The notes under the pieces were generated by a model, which was not told where the DNA came from, did not search any database, and was given only the letters and a program-made list of their open reading frames with translations. Shown here one piece after another: positions 24,190 through 37,450 of a DNA stretch of 64,000 bases; the first letter of the stretch is position 1, and the number at the start of each line of letters is the position of its first letter. Source of the DNA: Merluccius polli (Eukaryota > Chordata > Actinopteri > Gadiformes > Merlucciidae); assembly GCA_030340625.1 (NCBI GenBank), contig JAOPHQ010004320.1, forward strand, positions 44,533 to 108,532. The letters run 5' to 3'. The translations under genes and the position numbers were made by a program.

Positions 24190-24735
24190 ACCTAACCCTA
24201 ACCCTAACCCTAACCCTAACCCCTCACTCTCTTACCTAACCCTTAACCCCATCCCTAACCTTTACCCTAACCCTAACCCCTCGCTCTATCTTACCTAACC
24301 CTAACCTTAACCCCTAGCCCTAACCCTAACCCTTAACCATAACCCCTAATCCTAACCCTTAACCCCATCCCTAACCTTTACCCTAACCCTAACCACTCAC
24401 TCTATCTTACCTAACCATAACCCTCTAACCCTAACCCTTAACCCCATCCCTAACCTTTACCCTAACCCTAACCCCTCGCTCTATCTTACCTAACCCTAAC
24501 CTTAACCCCTAGCCCTAACCCTAACCCTTAACCATAACCCCTAATCCTAACCCTTAACCCCATCCCTAACCTTTACCCTAACCCTAACCACTCACTCTAT
24601 CTTACCTAACCATAACCCTCTAACCCTAACCCTTAACCCCATCCCTAACCCTAACCCTAACCCTAACCCTAACCCTAAATCGGCTCCAAACCCTAACCCT
24701 AACCCTAACCCTAACCTAACCCTAACCCTAACCAT
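24190..24735 (+). repeat. Degenerate then regular interstitial telomeric repeat
   Basis: CCCTAA variants include a duplicated segment of about 190 bp carrying CTCGCTCTATCTTACC (about 24284 and 24475). More regular CCCTAA runs follow from about 24640. AATCGGCTCCAAA near 24679 is the same spacer motif seen at about 5400 and 19015. The tract runs directly into the 40-bp satellite. Confidence 0.9.
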
Positions 24736-27700
24736 AACGTGTGTTGTAGTGGTACGTGTACTTTTAGATAACCATAACATGTGTTGTAGTGGTACGTGTA
24801 CTTTTAGATAACCATAACATGTGTTGTAGTGGTACGTGTACTTTTAGATAACCATAACATGTGTTGTAGTGGTACGTGTACTTTTAGATAACCATAACAT
24901 GTGTTGTAGTGGTACGTGTACTTTTAGATAACCATAACATGTGTTGTAGTGGTACGTGTACTTTTAGATAACCATAACATGTGTTGTAGTGGTACATGTA
25001 CTTTTAGATAACCATAACATGTGTTGTAGTGGTACATGTACTTTTAGATAACCATAACATGTGTTGTAGTGGTACATGTACTTTTAGATAACCATAACAT
25101 GTGTTGTAGTGGTACATGTACTTTTAGATAACCATAACATGTGTTGTAGTGGTACATGTACTTTTAGATAACCATAACATGTGTTGTAGTGGTACATGTA
25201 CTTTTAGATAACCATAACATGTGTTGTAGTGGTACATGTACTTTTAGATAACCATAACATGTGTTGTAGTGGTACATGCACTTTTAGATAACCATAACAT
25301 GTGTTGTAGTGGTACATGTACTTTTAGATAACCATAACATGTGTTGTAGTGGTACATGTACTTTTAGATAACCATAACATGTGTTGTAGTGGTACATGTA
25401 CTTTTAGATAACCATAACATGTGTTGTAGTGGTACGTGTACTTTTAGATAACCATAACATGTGTTGTAGTGGTACGTGTACTTTTAGATAACCATAACAT
25501 GTGTTGTAGTGGTACGTGTACTTTTAGATAACCATAACATGTGTTGTAGTGGTACATGTACTTTTAGATAACCATAACATGTGTTGTAGTGGTACATGTA
25601 CTTTTAGATAACCATAACATGTGTTGTAGTGGTACGTGTACTTTTAGATAACCATAACATGTGTTGTAGTGGTACGTGTACTTTTAGATAACCATAACAT
25701 GTGTTGTAGTGGTACATGTACTTTTAGATAACCATAACATGTGTTGTAGTGGTACATGTACTTTTAGATAACCATAACATGTGTTGTAGTGGTACATGTA
25801 CTTTTAGATAACCATAACATGTGTTGTAGTGGTACGTGTACTTTTAGATAACCATAACATGTGTTGTAGTGGTACGTGTACTTTTAGATAACCATAACAT
25901 GTGTTGTAGTGGTACGTGTACTTTTAGATAACCATAACATGTGTTGTAGTGGTACGTGTACTTTTAGATAACCATAACATGTGTTGTAGTGGTACGTGTA
26001 CTTTTAGATAACCATAACATGTGTTGTAGTGGTACGTGTACTTTTAGATAACCATAACATGTGTTGTAGTGGTACATGTACTTTTAGATAACCATAACGT
26101 GTGTTGTAGTGGTACATGTACTTTTAGATAACCATAACGTGTGTTGTAGTGGTACATGTACTTTTAGATAACCATAACGTGTGTTGTAGTGGTACATGTA
26201 CTTTTAGATAACCATAACATGTGTTGTAGTGGTACATGTACTTTTAGATAACTATAACATGTGTTGTAGTGGTACATGTACTTTTAGATAACTATAACAT
26301 GTGTTGTAGTGGTACATGTACTTTTAGATAACTATAACATGTGTTGTAGTGGTACATGTACTTTTAGATAACCTATAACATGTGTTGTAGTGGTACATGT
26401 ACTTTTAGATAACCATAACATGTGTTGTAGTGGTACATGTACTTTTAGATAACCATAACATGTGTTGTAGTGGTACGTGTACTTTTAGATAACCATAACA
26501 TGTGTTGTAGTGGTACGTGTACTTTTAGATAACCATAACATGTGTTGTAGTGGTACATGTACTTTTAGATAACCATAACATGTGTTGTAGTGGTACATGT
26601 ACTTTTAGATAACCATAACATGTGTTGTAGTGGTACGTGTACTTTTAGATAACCATAACATGTGTTGTAGTGGTACATGTACTTTTAGATAACCATAACA
26701 TGTGTTGTAGTGGTACGTGTACTTTTAGATAACCATAACATGTGTTGTAGTGGTACATGTACTTTTAGATAACCATAACATGTGTTGTAGTGGTACATGT
26801 ACTTTTAGATAACCATAACATGTGTTGTAGTGGTACATGTACTTTTAGATAACCATAACATGTGTTGTAGTGGTACATGTACTTTTAGATAACCATAACA
26901 TGTGTTGTAGTGGTACGTGTACTTTTAGATAACCATAACATGTGTTGTAGTGGTACATGTACTTTTAGATAACCATAACATGTGTTGTAGTGGTACGTGT
27001 ACTTTTAGATAACCATAACATGTGTTGTAGTGGTACGTGTACTTTTAGATAACCATAACGTGTGTTGTAGTGGTACGTGTACTTTTAGATAACCATAACA
27101 TGTGTTGTAGTGGTACATGTACTTTTAGATAACCATAACATGTGTTGTAGTGGTACATGTACTTTTAGATAACCATAACATGTGTTGTAGTGGTACATGT
27201 ACTTTTAGATAACCATAACATGTGTTGTAGTGGTACATGTACTTTTAGATAACCATAACATGTGTTGTAGTGGTACATGTACTTTTAGATAACCATAACA
27301 TGTGTTGTAGTGGTACATGTACTTTTAGATAACCATAACATGTGTTGTAGTGGTACGTGTACTTTTAGATAACCATAATGTGTGTTGTAGTGGTACATGT
27401 ACTTTTAGATAACCATAACATGTGTTGTAGTGGTACGTGTACTTTTAGATAACCATAACATGTGTTGTAGTGGTACGTGTACTTTTAGATAACCATAACG
27501 TGTGTTGTAGTGGTACATGTACTTTTAGATAACCATAACATGTGTTGTAGTGGTACATGTACTTTTAGATAACCATAACATGTGTTGTAGTGGTACATGT
27601 ACTTTTAGATAACCATAACATGTGTTGTAGTGGTACATGTACTTTTAGATAACCATAACATGTGTTGTAGTGGTACATGTACTTTTAGATAACCATAACA

Positions 27701-28658
27701 TGTGTTGTAGTGGTACATGTACTTTTAGATAACCATAACATGTGTTGTAGTGGTACGTGTACTTTTAGATAACCATAACGTGTGTTGTAGTGGTACATGT
27801 ACTTTTAGATAACCATAACATGTGTTGTAGTGGTACATGTACTTTTAGATAACCATAACATGTGTTGTAGTGGTACATGTACTTTTAGATAACCATAACA
27901 TGTGTTGTAGTGGTACATGTACTTTTAGATAACCATAACGTGTGTTGTAGTGGTACATGTACTTTTAGATAACCATAACATGTGTTGTAGTGGTACATGT
28001 ACTTTTAGATAACCATAACATGTGTTGTAGTGGTACATGTACTTTTAGATAACCATAACATGTGTTGTAGTGGTACATGTACTTTTAGATAACCATAACA
28101 TGTGTTGTAGTGGTACATGTACTTTTAGATAACCATAACGTGTGTTGTAGTGGTACATGTACTTTTAGATAACCATAACATGTGTTGTAGTGGTACATGT
28201 ACTTTTAGATAACCATAACATGTGTTGTAGTGGTACATGTACTTTTAGATAACCATAACATGTGTTGTAGTGGTACATGTACTTTTAGATAACCATAACA
28301 TGTGTTGTAGTGGTACATGTACTTTTAGATAACCATAACATGTGTTGTAGTGGTACATGTACTTTTAGATAACCATAACATGTGTTGTAGTGGTACGTGT
28401 ACTTTTAGATAACCATAACATGTGTTGTAGTGGTACGTGTACTTTTAGATAACCATAACGTGTGTTGTAGTGGTACATGTACTTTTAGATAACCATAACA
28501 TGTGTTGTAGTGGTACATGTACTTTTAGATAACCATAACATGTGTTGTAGTGGTACATGTACTTTTAGATAACCATAACATGTGTTGTAGTGGTACATGT
28601 ACTTTTAGATAACCATAACATGTGTTGTAGTGGTACATGTACTTTTAGATGACCATAA
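24731..28658 (+). repeat. 40-bp satellite, left block (about 98 copies)
   Basis: The unit is ACCATAACATGTGTTGTAGT followed by GGTACATGTACTTTTAGATA. It contains the perfect palindrome GTACATGTAC. Most variation is at two positions, where ACATG alternates with ACGTG. Rare changes include CTATAAC (26250-26380). There is no coding potential. The array stops at 28658, where the LINE begins. Confidence 0.97.
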
Positions 28659-28914
28659 TTCAATTCAATTCAATTCAATTTTATTTGTATAGCGCCAATT
28701 CATAACAGAAGTTATCTCAGGGCACTTTTCAAGTGGAGCAGGTCTAGACCAAACTCCTAATAACATTTACAGAGACCCAACAGTACCACCATGAGCAGCA
28801 CTTGGCACGGGGGCAAGGAAAAACTGCCTGTTAAAAGGCAGAAACCTTGGACAGACCCTTCAGCTCTAGGTGGGTGGTCATCTGCCTTGACCAGTTGGGG
28901 GGGGGGGGGGGGGG

Positions 28915-28963
<49 letters not shown>

Positions 28964-29169
28964 ACTACATCAATGCACTAGCACCAATGATGGGGGACAG
29001 CGAGCAGCATCAACAGTAACTGTATATAACTGGTAACTGATATTAGCAATGGCAGTCAAGCAGGACCATGGAGGCTCCGCCAGGATCCATGAGAACCTGC
29101 GAGACGAGAAAACACAAGAACTCCGGGGAAGAAGTGTTAGTAACATGCATTAATGGGACATGAATGTGT

Positions 29170-29212
<43 letters not shown>

Positions 29213-32200
29213 CAGTGCACCAAGGGAAATCCCCCGATAGTCTAGGCCTATAGCAGCATAACTAAGGGATGGTTCAGGACTCACCTGATCCAGCCCTAAC
29301 TATAAGCTTTATCAAAGAGGAACGTCTTAAGCCTACTCTTAAATGTGGAGAGGGTGTCTGCCTCCCGAACCACAACTGGAAGCTGGTTCCACTGAAGAGG
29401 AGCTTGGTAACTGAAGGCTCTGGCTCCGGTTCTACTTTTAGAAACTATAGGAACCACCAGTAGCCCTGCATTCAGAGAACGCAGTGTTCTAGTGGGGTAG
29501 TAGGGTACTATGAGCTCTTTGAGATATGAAGGGGCCTGCCCATGAAGAGCTTTATAGGTGAGGAGGAGGATTTTAAATTCTATTCTAAATTTTACAGGGA
29601 GCCAATGCAGAGAAGCTAGTACAGGAGAGATGTGATCTCTTTTCCTAGTTCCTGTCAGTACTCGCGCTGCAGCGTTTTGAATTAATTGAAGCATCTTAAT
29701 GGATTTATTTGGACAACCTGATAATAAGGAGTTGCAGTAATCCAGCCTTGAGGTAACAAATGCATGGATTAGTTTTTCTGCGTCTGTCTTTGATAGGATG
29801 CGTCTGATTTTTGTAATATTACGTAAATGAAAAAAGGCAGTCCTAGAGGTCTGCTTTATGTGGGAATTAAATGACAGATCCTGATCAAAGATAACTCCAA
29901 GATTCCTGACAGTGGTGCTAGAGGCCAATGTAATGCCATCTAGAGTAGCTATATCTGTAGACATTAAGTCTCTAAGGTTTTTGGGGCCAAGTACAAGAAT
30001 TTCGGTTTTCTCTGAGTTTAACATCAGAAAATTGCAGCTCATCCAGGATTTTATGTCTTTAAGACATGTTTGTAATTTAGATAATTGATTAATTTCATCG
30101 GGTTTGATCGATAGATATAACTGCGTATCATCTGCATAACAATGAAAGTTAATGGAGTGCTTTCTAATAATATCGCCTAAAGGGAGCATATATAAAGTAA
30201 ATAGTATTGGTCCAAGTACAGAACCTTGTGGAACTCCATGACTAACTGTAGTATTTATTGAAGATTCATCATTCACGTGTACAAACTGTGAACGATCTGA
30301 TAGACATGACATAAACCAGCTTAGTGCGGTTCCTTTGATGCCAATTTCATGCTCGAGTCTCTGTAAAAGAATACTATGATCAATGGTGTCAAAGGCAGCA
30401 CTAAGATCTAATAATACAAGTACAGAGACAAGTCCATTGTCAGAAGCAATCAAAAGGTCATTATTAACTTTAACCAGAGCTGTCTCTGTGCTATGATGAA
30501 CTCTAAATCCTGACTGGAAATCCTCGAATAAACTATTGTTGTGTAGAAAGTCACACAATTGTTTGGCGACTACTTTCTCCAGAATTTTAGACAGAAAGGG
30601 GAGATTAGAAATCGGTCTATAGTTGGCTAAAACCCCAGGGTCAAGAGTGGGCTTTTTAAGAAGGGGTTTAATTACAGCTACTTTAAAGGACTGTGGTACA
30701 TATCCTGATAGTAAAGAAAGATTAATCATTTCCAGTAAAGAAGTGCCAATTAAGGGTACAATTTCTTTAAGCAGCCTAGTTGGGATGGGGTCTAACAGAC
30801 AGGTTGATGACTTCGATGAAGAAATTATAGAAGTTAACTGATGAAGACTGACAGCAGAGAAACACTCCAAATACACATCTAAGTTTGCACCAGTCAAAGT
30901 GTCTGATGTTGGAGAGCCTGCGATACCTATTGAGGGCATTTGGTGACTAATTTTCTCTCTAATAGTAATAATTTTATTATAAAAGAAGTTCATGAAGTCA
31001 TTGCTACTTAAGTTGATAGGGATACATGGCTCAATAGAGCTGTGACTCTCTGTCAGCCTGGCTACAGTGCTGAAGAGGAACCTGGGGTTGTTTTTATTTT
31101 CTTCTATTAGTGCCGAGTAAAAGGCTCCTCTGGCATTACGGAGGGCCTTTCTATAATTTTTAAGATTATTTTGCCATATTAAGCGATTTTCTAATAAATT
31201 GGAAGCGCGCCATTTCCTTTCTGATTTCCTTGTTTCTTGTTTTAATTGACGAGTTTGTTGGTTGTACCACGGTGCTAGTTTCCTATGTTTTATTATTTTC
31301 TGTTTTCTAGGAGCGATAGAATCTAATGTTGATTGTAGAGAGCCTGCAGCACTATTAACAAGATTATCAATTTGGGAGTGACTAAAGTTAATATAGGACT
31401 CCGTTATATTCAGATATGGCATTGAATTAAACACTGATGCAATCTCCTCCTTAAATTTAGCTACAGCACTGTCAGATAGACATCTGCTGTAGGAAGTTTT
31501 GCTTAATGGCTTATAGTCAAATAATAGAAATTCAAAAGTTATTAAATAATGATCAGATAGGAGAGGATTATGTGGAAAAACTATTAAATGTTCAATATCC
31601 ATGCCATATGATAGAACAAGGTCAAGAGTGTGATTAAAACAATGGGTTGGTTTATTTACACTCTGACAGAAGCCAATTGAGTCTATTAATGAGGTAAATG
31701 CGTTACTAAGGCTGTCATTTGTAACATCCACATGGACATTAAAATCACCTACAATAATTACTTTATCTGATTTAAGAACTAAACTTGATAGAAACTCTGA
31801 GAATTCAGATATAAAATCAGAGTACGGTCCAGGAGCGCGGTACACTATAACAAATAGGACTGGCTCCAGTGTTTTCCAGTTTGGGTGAGAAAGACTAAGA
31901 ACAATGCTTTCAAATGAATTATAATTTAGTTTTGGTTTAGGGTCCATTAAAACCCTCGAATCATATATAGCTGCTACTCCACCTCCTCGGCCTGCGCCTC
32001 GGGGAATGTGAGTATTAATGACTGGGGGGGGTGGATTCATTTAGGCTAACATAATCCTCATGGGACAACCAGGTCTCAGTAAGACAAAGCAAATCAATAT
32101 CATAATCTGATATTAATTCATTCACTAGAACAGCTTTGGATGACAGAGACCTGATATTTAACAGTCCACATTTAATTCTTTTATTTTGTGCTACTGAGGA

Positions 32201-32300
32201 GTTGGTTTTAATTTTTATTAGGTTTTCATGGTTAACTTCTCTTGTTTTTATTTCTTTACATAATGTAGGCGGTCGGGGGACAGACACAGTCTCTATGGGG
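28659..32300 (-). mobile_element. L2-clade non-LTR retrotransposon (LINE)
   Basis: This single insertion lies inside the 40-bp satellite. Its 3' end is at the left, with AATTG-type pentamer repeats (28659-28680) instead of a poly(A) tail, which is usual in the CR1/L2 group. A 3' UTR of about 600 bases follows, containing a G20 run (28897-28916) and GA repeats (28917-28959, 29172-29210). The open frame lies at 29296-32287. The 5' end meets the satellite at about 32300, and no ORF1 is seen, so it is probably 5'-truncated. No target-site duplication was found. Confidence 0.9.
29296..32287 (-). pseudogene. L2-type ORF2: AP endonuclease and reverse transcriptase, one frameshift
   Basis: This frame would encode the endonuclease and reverse transcriptase that nick DNA and copy the element RNA by target-primed reverse transcription. 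The first 90 codons (32287-32015) start the endonuclease (LLNIRSLSS, LLCLTETWL). A 914-codon frame (32040-29296) continues it. In the latter, GDFNVHVD is at about 98-105, LSDHYLI at 161-167, RT motifs NYRPISNLPFLSKILEKV at 473-490, LLDLSAAFDTIDH at 543-555, GVPQGSVLGP at 602-611 and the catalytic YADD at 635-638. A thumb and C-terminal region ending in SLHWLPVKFRIEFK-type sequence follows. The two frames overlap at a C8 run (G8 on +, near 32027), so a one-base indel breaks the product. All RT catalytic residues are present. It is probably a recent but disabled copy. Confidence 0.9.
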
Positions 32301-35300
32301 TGTTGTAGTGGTACATGTACTTTTAGATAACCATAACATGTGTTGTAGTGGTACGTGTACTTTTAGATAACCATAACATGTGTTGTAGTGGTACATGTAC
32401 TTTTAGATAACCATAACATGTGTTGTAGTGGTACGTGTACTTTTAGATAACCATAACATGTGTTGTAGTGGTACATGTACTTTTAGATAACCATAACATG
32501 TGTTGTAGTGGTACATGTACTTTTAGATAACCATAACATGTGTTGTAGTGGTACGTGTACTTTTAGATAACCATAACGTGTGTTGTAGTGGTACGTGTAC
32601 TTTTAGATAACCATAACATGTGTTGTAGTGGTACATGTACTTTTAGATAACCATAACGTGTTGTAGTGGTACGTGTACTTTTAGATAACCATAACATGTG
32701 TTGTAGTGGTACGTGTACTTTTAGATAACCATAACATGTGTTGTAGTGGTACATGTACTTTTAGATAACCATAACATGTGTTGTAGTGGTACATGTACTT
32801 TTAGATAACCATAACATGTGTTGTAGTGGTACATGTACTTTTAGATAACCATAACATGTGTTGTAGTGGTACGTGTACTTTTAGATAACCATAACATGTG
32901 TTGTAGTGGTACGTGTACTTTTAGATAACCATAACGTGTGTTGTAGTGGTACGTGTACTTTTAGATAACCATAACATGTGTTGTAGTGGTACATGTACTT
33001 TTAGATAACCATAACTGTGTTGTAGTGGTACGTGTACTTTTAGATAACCATAACATGTGTTGTAGTGGTACGTGTACTTTTAGATAACCATAACATGTGT
33101 TGTAGTGGTACATGTACTTTTAGATAACCATAACATGTGTTGTAGTGGTACATGTACTTTTAGATAACCATAACATGTGTTGTAGTGGTACATGTACTTT
33201 TAGATAACCATAACATGTGTTGTAGTGGTACATGTACTTTTAGATAACCATAACGTGTGTTGTAGTGGTACATGTACTTTTAGATAACCATAACATGTGT
33301 TGTAGTGGTACATGTACTTTTAGATAACCATAACATGTGTTGTAGTGGTACATGTACTTTTAGATAACCATAACATGTGTTGTAGTGGTACATGTACTTT
33401 TAGATAACCATAACATGTGTTGTAGTGGTACATGTACTTTTAGATAACCATAACATGTGTTGTAGTGGTACATGTAGATAACCATAACATGTGTTGTAGT
33501 GGTACGTGTACTTTTAGATAACCATAACATGTGTTGTAGTGGTACATGTACTTTTAGATAACTATAACATGTGTTGTAGTGGTACATGTACTTTTAGATA
33601 ACTATAACATGTGTTGTAGTGGTACATGCACTTTTAGATAACCATAACATGTGGTGTAGTGGTACGTGTACTTTTAGATAACTATAACATGTGTTGTAGT
33701 GGTACATGTACTTTTAGATAACTATAACATGTGTTGTAGTGGTACATGCACTTTTAGATAACCATAACATGTGGTGTAGTGGTACGTGTACTTTTAGATA
33801 ACCATAACATGTGTTGTAGTGGTACATGTACTTTTAGATAACCATAACATGTGTTGTAGTGGTACATGTACTTTTAGATAACCATAACGTGTGTTGTAGT
33901 GGTACATGTACTTTTAGATAACCATAACATGTGTTGTAGTGGTACGTGTACTTTTAGATAACCATAACATGTGTTGTAGTGGTACGTGTACTTTTAGATA
34001 ACCATAACGTGTGTTGTAGTGGTACATGTACTTTTAGATAACCATAACATGTGTTGTAGTGGTACATGCACTTTTAGATAACCATAACATGTGTTGTAGT
34101 GGTACATGTACTTTTAGATAACCATAACATGTGTTGTAGTGGTACATGTACTTTTAGATAACCATAACATGTGTTGTAGTGGTACATGTACTTTTAGATA
34201 ACCATAACGTGTGTTGTAGTGGTACATGTACTTTTAGATAACCATAACATGTGTTGTAGTGGTACATGTACTTTTAGATAACCATAACATGTGTTGTAGT
34301 GGTACATGTACTTTTAGATAACCATAACATGTGTTGTAGTGGTACATGTACTTTTAGATAACCATAACATGTGTTGTAGTGGTACATGTACTTTTAGATA
34401 ACCATAACATGTGTTGTAGTGGTACATGTACTTTTAGATAACCATAACGTGTGTTGTAGTGGTACATGTACTTTTAGATAACCATAACATGTGTTGTAGT
34501 GGTACATGTACTTTTAGATAACCATAACATGTGTTGTAGTGGTACGTGTACTTTTAGATAACCATAACATGTGTTGTAGTGGTACATGTACTTTTAGATA
34601 ACCATAACATGTGTTGTAGTGGTACATGTACTTTTAGATAACCATAACATGTGTTGTAGTGGTACATGTACTTTTAGATAACCATAACATGTGTTGTAGT
34701 GGTACATGTACTTTTAGATAACCATAACATGTGTTGTAGTGGTACATGTACTTTTAGATAACCATAACATGTGTTGTAGTGGTACATGTACTTTTAGATA
34801 ACCATAACATGTGTTGTAGTGGTACATGTACTTTTAGATAACCATAACATGTGTTGTAGTGGTACATGTACTTTTAGATAACCATAACATGTGTTGTAGT
34901 GGTACGTGTACTTTTAGATAACCATAACATGTGTTGTAGTGGTACATGTACTTTTAGATAACCATAACATGTGTTGTAGTGGTACATGTACTTTTAGATA
35001 ACCATAACATGTGTTGTAGTGGTACATGTACTTTTAGATAACCATAACATGTGTTGTAGTGGTACATGTACTTTTAGATAACCATAACATGTGTTGTAGT
35101 GGTACATGTACTTTTAGATAACCATAACATGTGTTGTAGTGGTACATGTACTTTTAGATAACCATAACATGTGTTGTAGTGGTACATGTACTTTTAGATA
35201 ACCATAACATGTGTTGTAGTGGTACATGTACTTTTAGATAACCATAACATGTGTTGTAGTGGTACATGTACTTTTAGATAACCATAACATGTGTTGTAGT

Positions 35301-36902
35301 GGTACATGTACTTTTAGATAACCATAACATGTGTTGTAGTGGTACATGTACTTTTAGATAACCATAACATGTGTTGTAGTGGTACATGTACTTTTAGATA
35401 ACCATAACATGTGTTGTAGTGGTACGTGTACTTTTAGATAACCATAACATGTGTTGTAGTGGTACATGTACTTTTAGATAACCATAACATGTGTTGTAGT
35501 GGTACATGTACTTTTAGATAACCATAACATGTGTTGTAGTGGTACATGTACTTTTAGATAACCATAACATGTGTTGTAGTGGTACATGTACTTTTAGATA
35601 ACCATAACATGTGTTGTAGTGGTACATGTACTTTTAGATAACCATAACATGTGTTGTAGTGGTACATGTACTTTTAGATAACCATAACATGTGTTGTAGT
35701 GGTACATGTACTTTTAGATAACCATAACATGTGTTGTAGTGGTACATGTACTTTTAGATAACCATAACATGTGTTGTAGTGGTACATGTACTTTTAGATA
35801 ACCATAACATGTGTTGTAGTGGTACATGTACTTTTAGATAACCATAACATGTGTTGTAGTGGTACATGTACTTTTAGATAACCATAACATGTGTTGTAGT
35901 GGTACATGTACTTTTAGATAACCATAACATGTGTTGTAGTGGTACAGTGTACTTTTAGATAACCATAACATGTGTTGTAGTGGTACGTGTACTTTTAGAT
36001 AACCATAACATGTGTTGTAGTGGTACATGTACTTTTAGATAACCATAACATGTGTTGTAGTGGTACATGTACTTTTAGATAACCATAACATGTGTTGTAG
36101 TGGTACATGTACTTTTAGATAACCATAACATGTGTTGTAGTGGTACATGTACTTTTAGATAACCATAACATGTGTTGTAGTGGTACGTGTACTTTTAGAT
36201 AACCATAACATGTGTTGTAGTGGTACATGTACTTTTAGATAACCATAACATGTGTTGTAGTGGTACATGTACTTTTAGATAACCATAACATGTGTTGTAG
36301 TGGTACATGTACTTTTAGATAACCATAACATGTGTTGTAGTGGTACATGTACTTTTAGATAACCATAACATGTGTTGTAGTGGTACATGTACTTTTAGAT
36401 AACCATAACATGTGTTGTAGTGGTACATGTACTTTTAGATAACCATAACATGTGTTGTAGTGGTACATGTACTTTTAGATAACCATAACATGTGTTGTAG
36501 TGGTACGTGTACTTTTAGATAACCATAACATGTGTTGTAGTGGTACATGTACTTTTAGATAACCATAACATGTGTTGTAGTGGTACGTGTACTTTTAGAT
36601 AACCATAACATGTGTTGTAGTGGTACGTGTACTTTTAGATAACCATAACATGTGTTGTAGTGGTACGTGTACTTTTAGATAACCATAACATGTGTTGTAG
36701 TGGTACATGTACTTTTAGATAACCATAACATGTGTTGTAGTGGTACATGTACTTTTAGATAACCATAACATGTGTTGTAGTGGTACATGTACTTTTAGAT
36801 AACCATAACATGTGTTGTAGTGGTACGTGTACTTTTAGATAACCATAACATGTGTTGTAGTGGTACGTGTACTTTTAGATAACCATAACATGTGTTGTAG
36901 TG
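32301..36902 (+). repeat. 40-bp satellite, right block (about 115 copies)
   Basis: The unit is the same as at 24.73-28.66 kb. It resumes after the LINE almost in register. Local irregularities include short units near 32656, 33012 and 33475 (ACATGTAGATAACC), and a 120-bp higher-order pattern marked by GTGGTGTAGTGG at about 33650 and 33770. The array ends abruptly in a G-rich tract. Confidence 0.97.
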
Positions 36903-37325
36903 GGGGGCACGGGGGGGGAGGGGGGGAGATGGGGGGGAGGGGGGGACGGGGGGGACGGGGTGGAGGAGGGGAGGAGGGGGGACGGGGGGGGAGGAGGGGA
37001 GGAGGGGGGACGGGGGGGGAGGAGGGGGGACGGGGGGGACGGGGGGGAGGAGGGGGGACGGGGGGGACGGGGTGGAGGAGGGGGGACGGGGGGGAGGAGG
37101 GGGGGACGGGGTGGAGGAGGGGGGACGGGGGGGACGGGGTGGAGGAGGGGGGACGGGGGGGAGGAGGGGGGACGGGGGGACGGGGTGGAGGAGGGGGGAC
37201 GGGGGGGACGGGGTGGAGGAGGGGGGACGGGGGGGGAGGAGGGGAGGAGGGGGGGGACGGGGTGGAGGAGGGGGGATGGGGTGGAGGAGGGGGGGACGGG
37301 GGGGAGGAGGGGGGACGGGGGGGAC
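36903..37325 (+). repeat. G-rich low-complexity array
   Basis: GGGGGACGGGG and GGAGGAGGGG blocks give almost pure purine on the + strand. Many runs of four or more G suggest G-quadruplex potential. The long proline- or glycine-rich frames crossing it are by-products of composition. Confidence 0.9.
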
Positions 37326-37450
37326 ATATCCCCACCACTATTTATCATTTGAATTTTGTCCCCACCACTTTTCAAAATGTGCAAAAAAATCCCCAAATAC
37401 TCAACCGAGACCGTCAAGTCTAAATCATGCGATAAGCGCAATGACATTAC
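37326..37450. other. Short non-repetitive spacer
   Basis: About 125 bases (for example CCCCACCACTATTTATCATT) lie between two arrays. CCCCACCACT occurs twice. No gene was seen. Confidence 0.5.

Larger units (their letters stand above)
19050..24190 (+). repeat. 1666-bp tandem repeat, three copies plus partial ends
   Basis: ATGTGGGGAGGGAGGGGG occurs at 19052, 19124, 20790, about 22456 and about 24116. Full copies are therefore 1666, 1666 and 1660 bp, preceded by a 72-bp partial and followed by about 75 bases. The copies are almost identical. Copy 3 is 6 bases shorter because one hexamer is missing in the CCCTAA-like block. Each copy has a CCAAT motif then TATTTAAG (19527-19545 in copy 1), three hairpins, a degenerate CCCTAA block of about 280 bases and a GC-rich end. 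Frames of 69-128 codons on both strands recur by duplication only. Confidence 0.95.

Noticed and set aside
20552..24298. Frames of 97-128 codons at the GC-rich end of the 1666-bp unit
   Set aside because: Overlapping frames exist on both strands with low-complexity Pro/Gly composition and no motif.
24640..24735. True chromosome end
   Set aside because: The CCCTAA tract is short, interrupted and flanked on both sides by other sequence, so it is interstitial.
24731..36902. CRISPR-like regular repeat
   Set aside because: The units are directly contiguous with no unique spacers, and the genome is eukaryotic.
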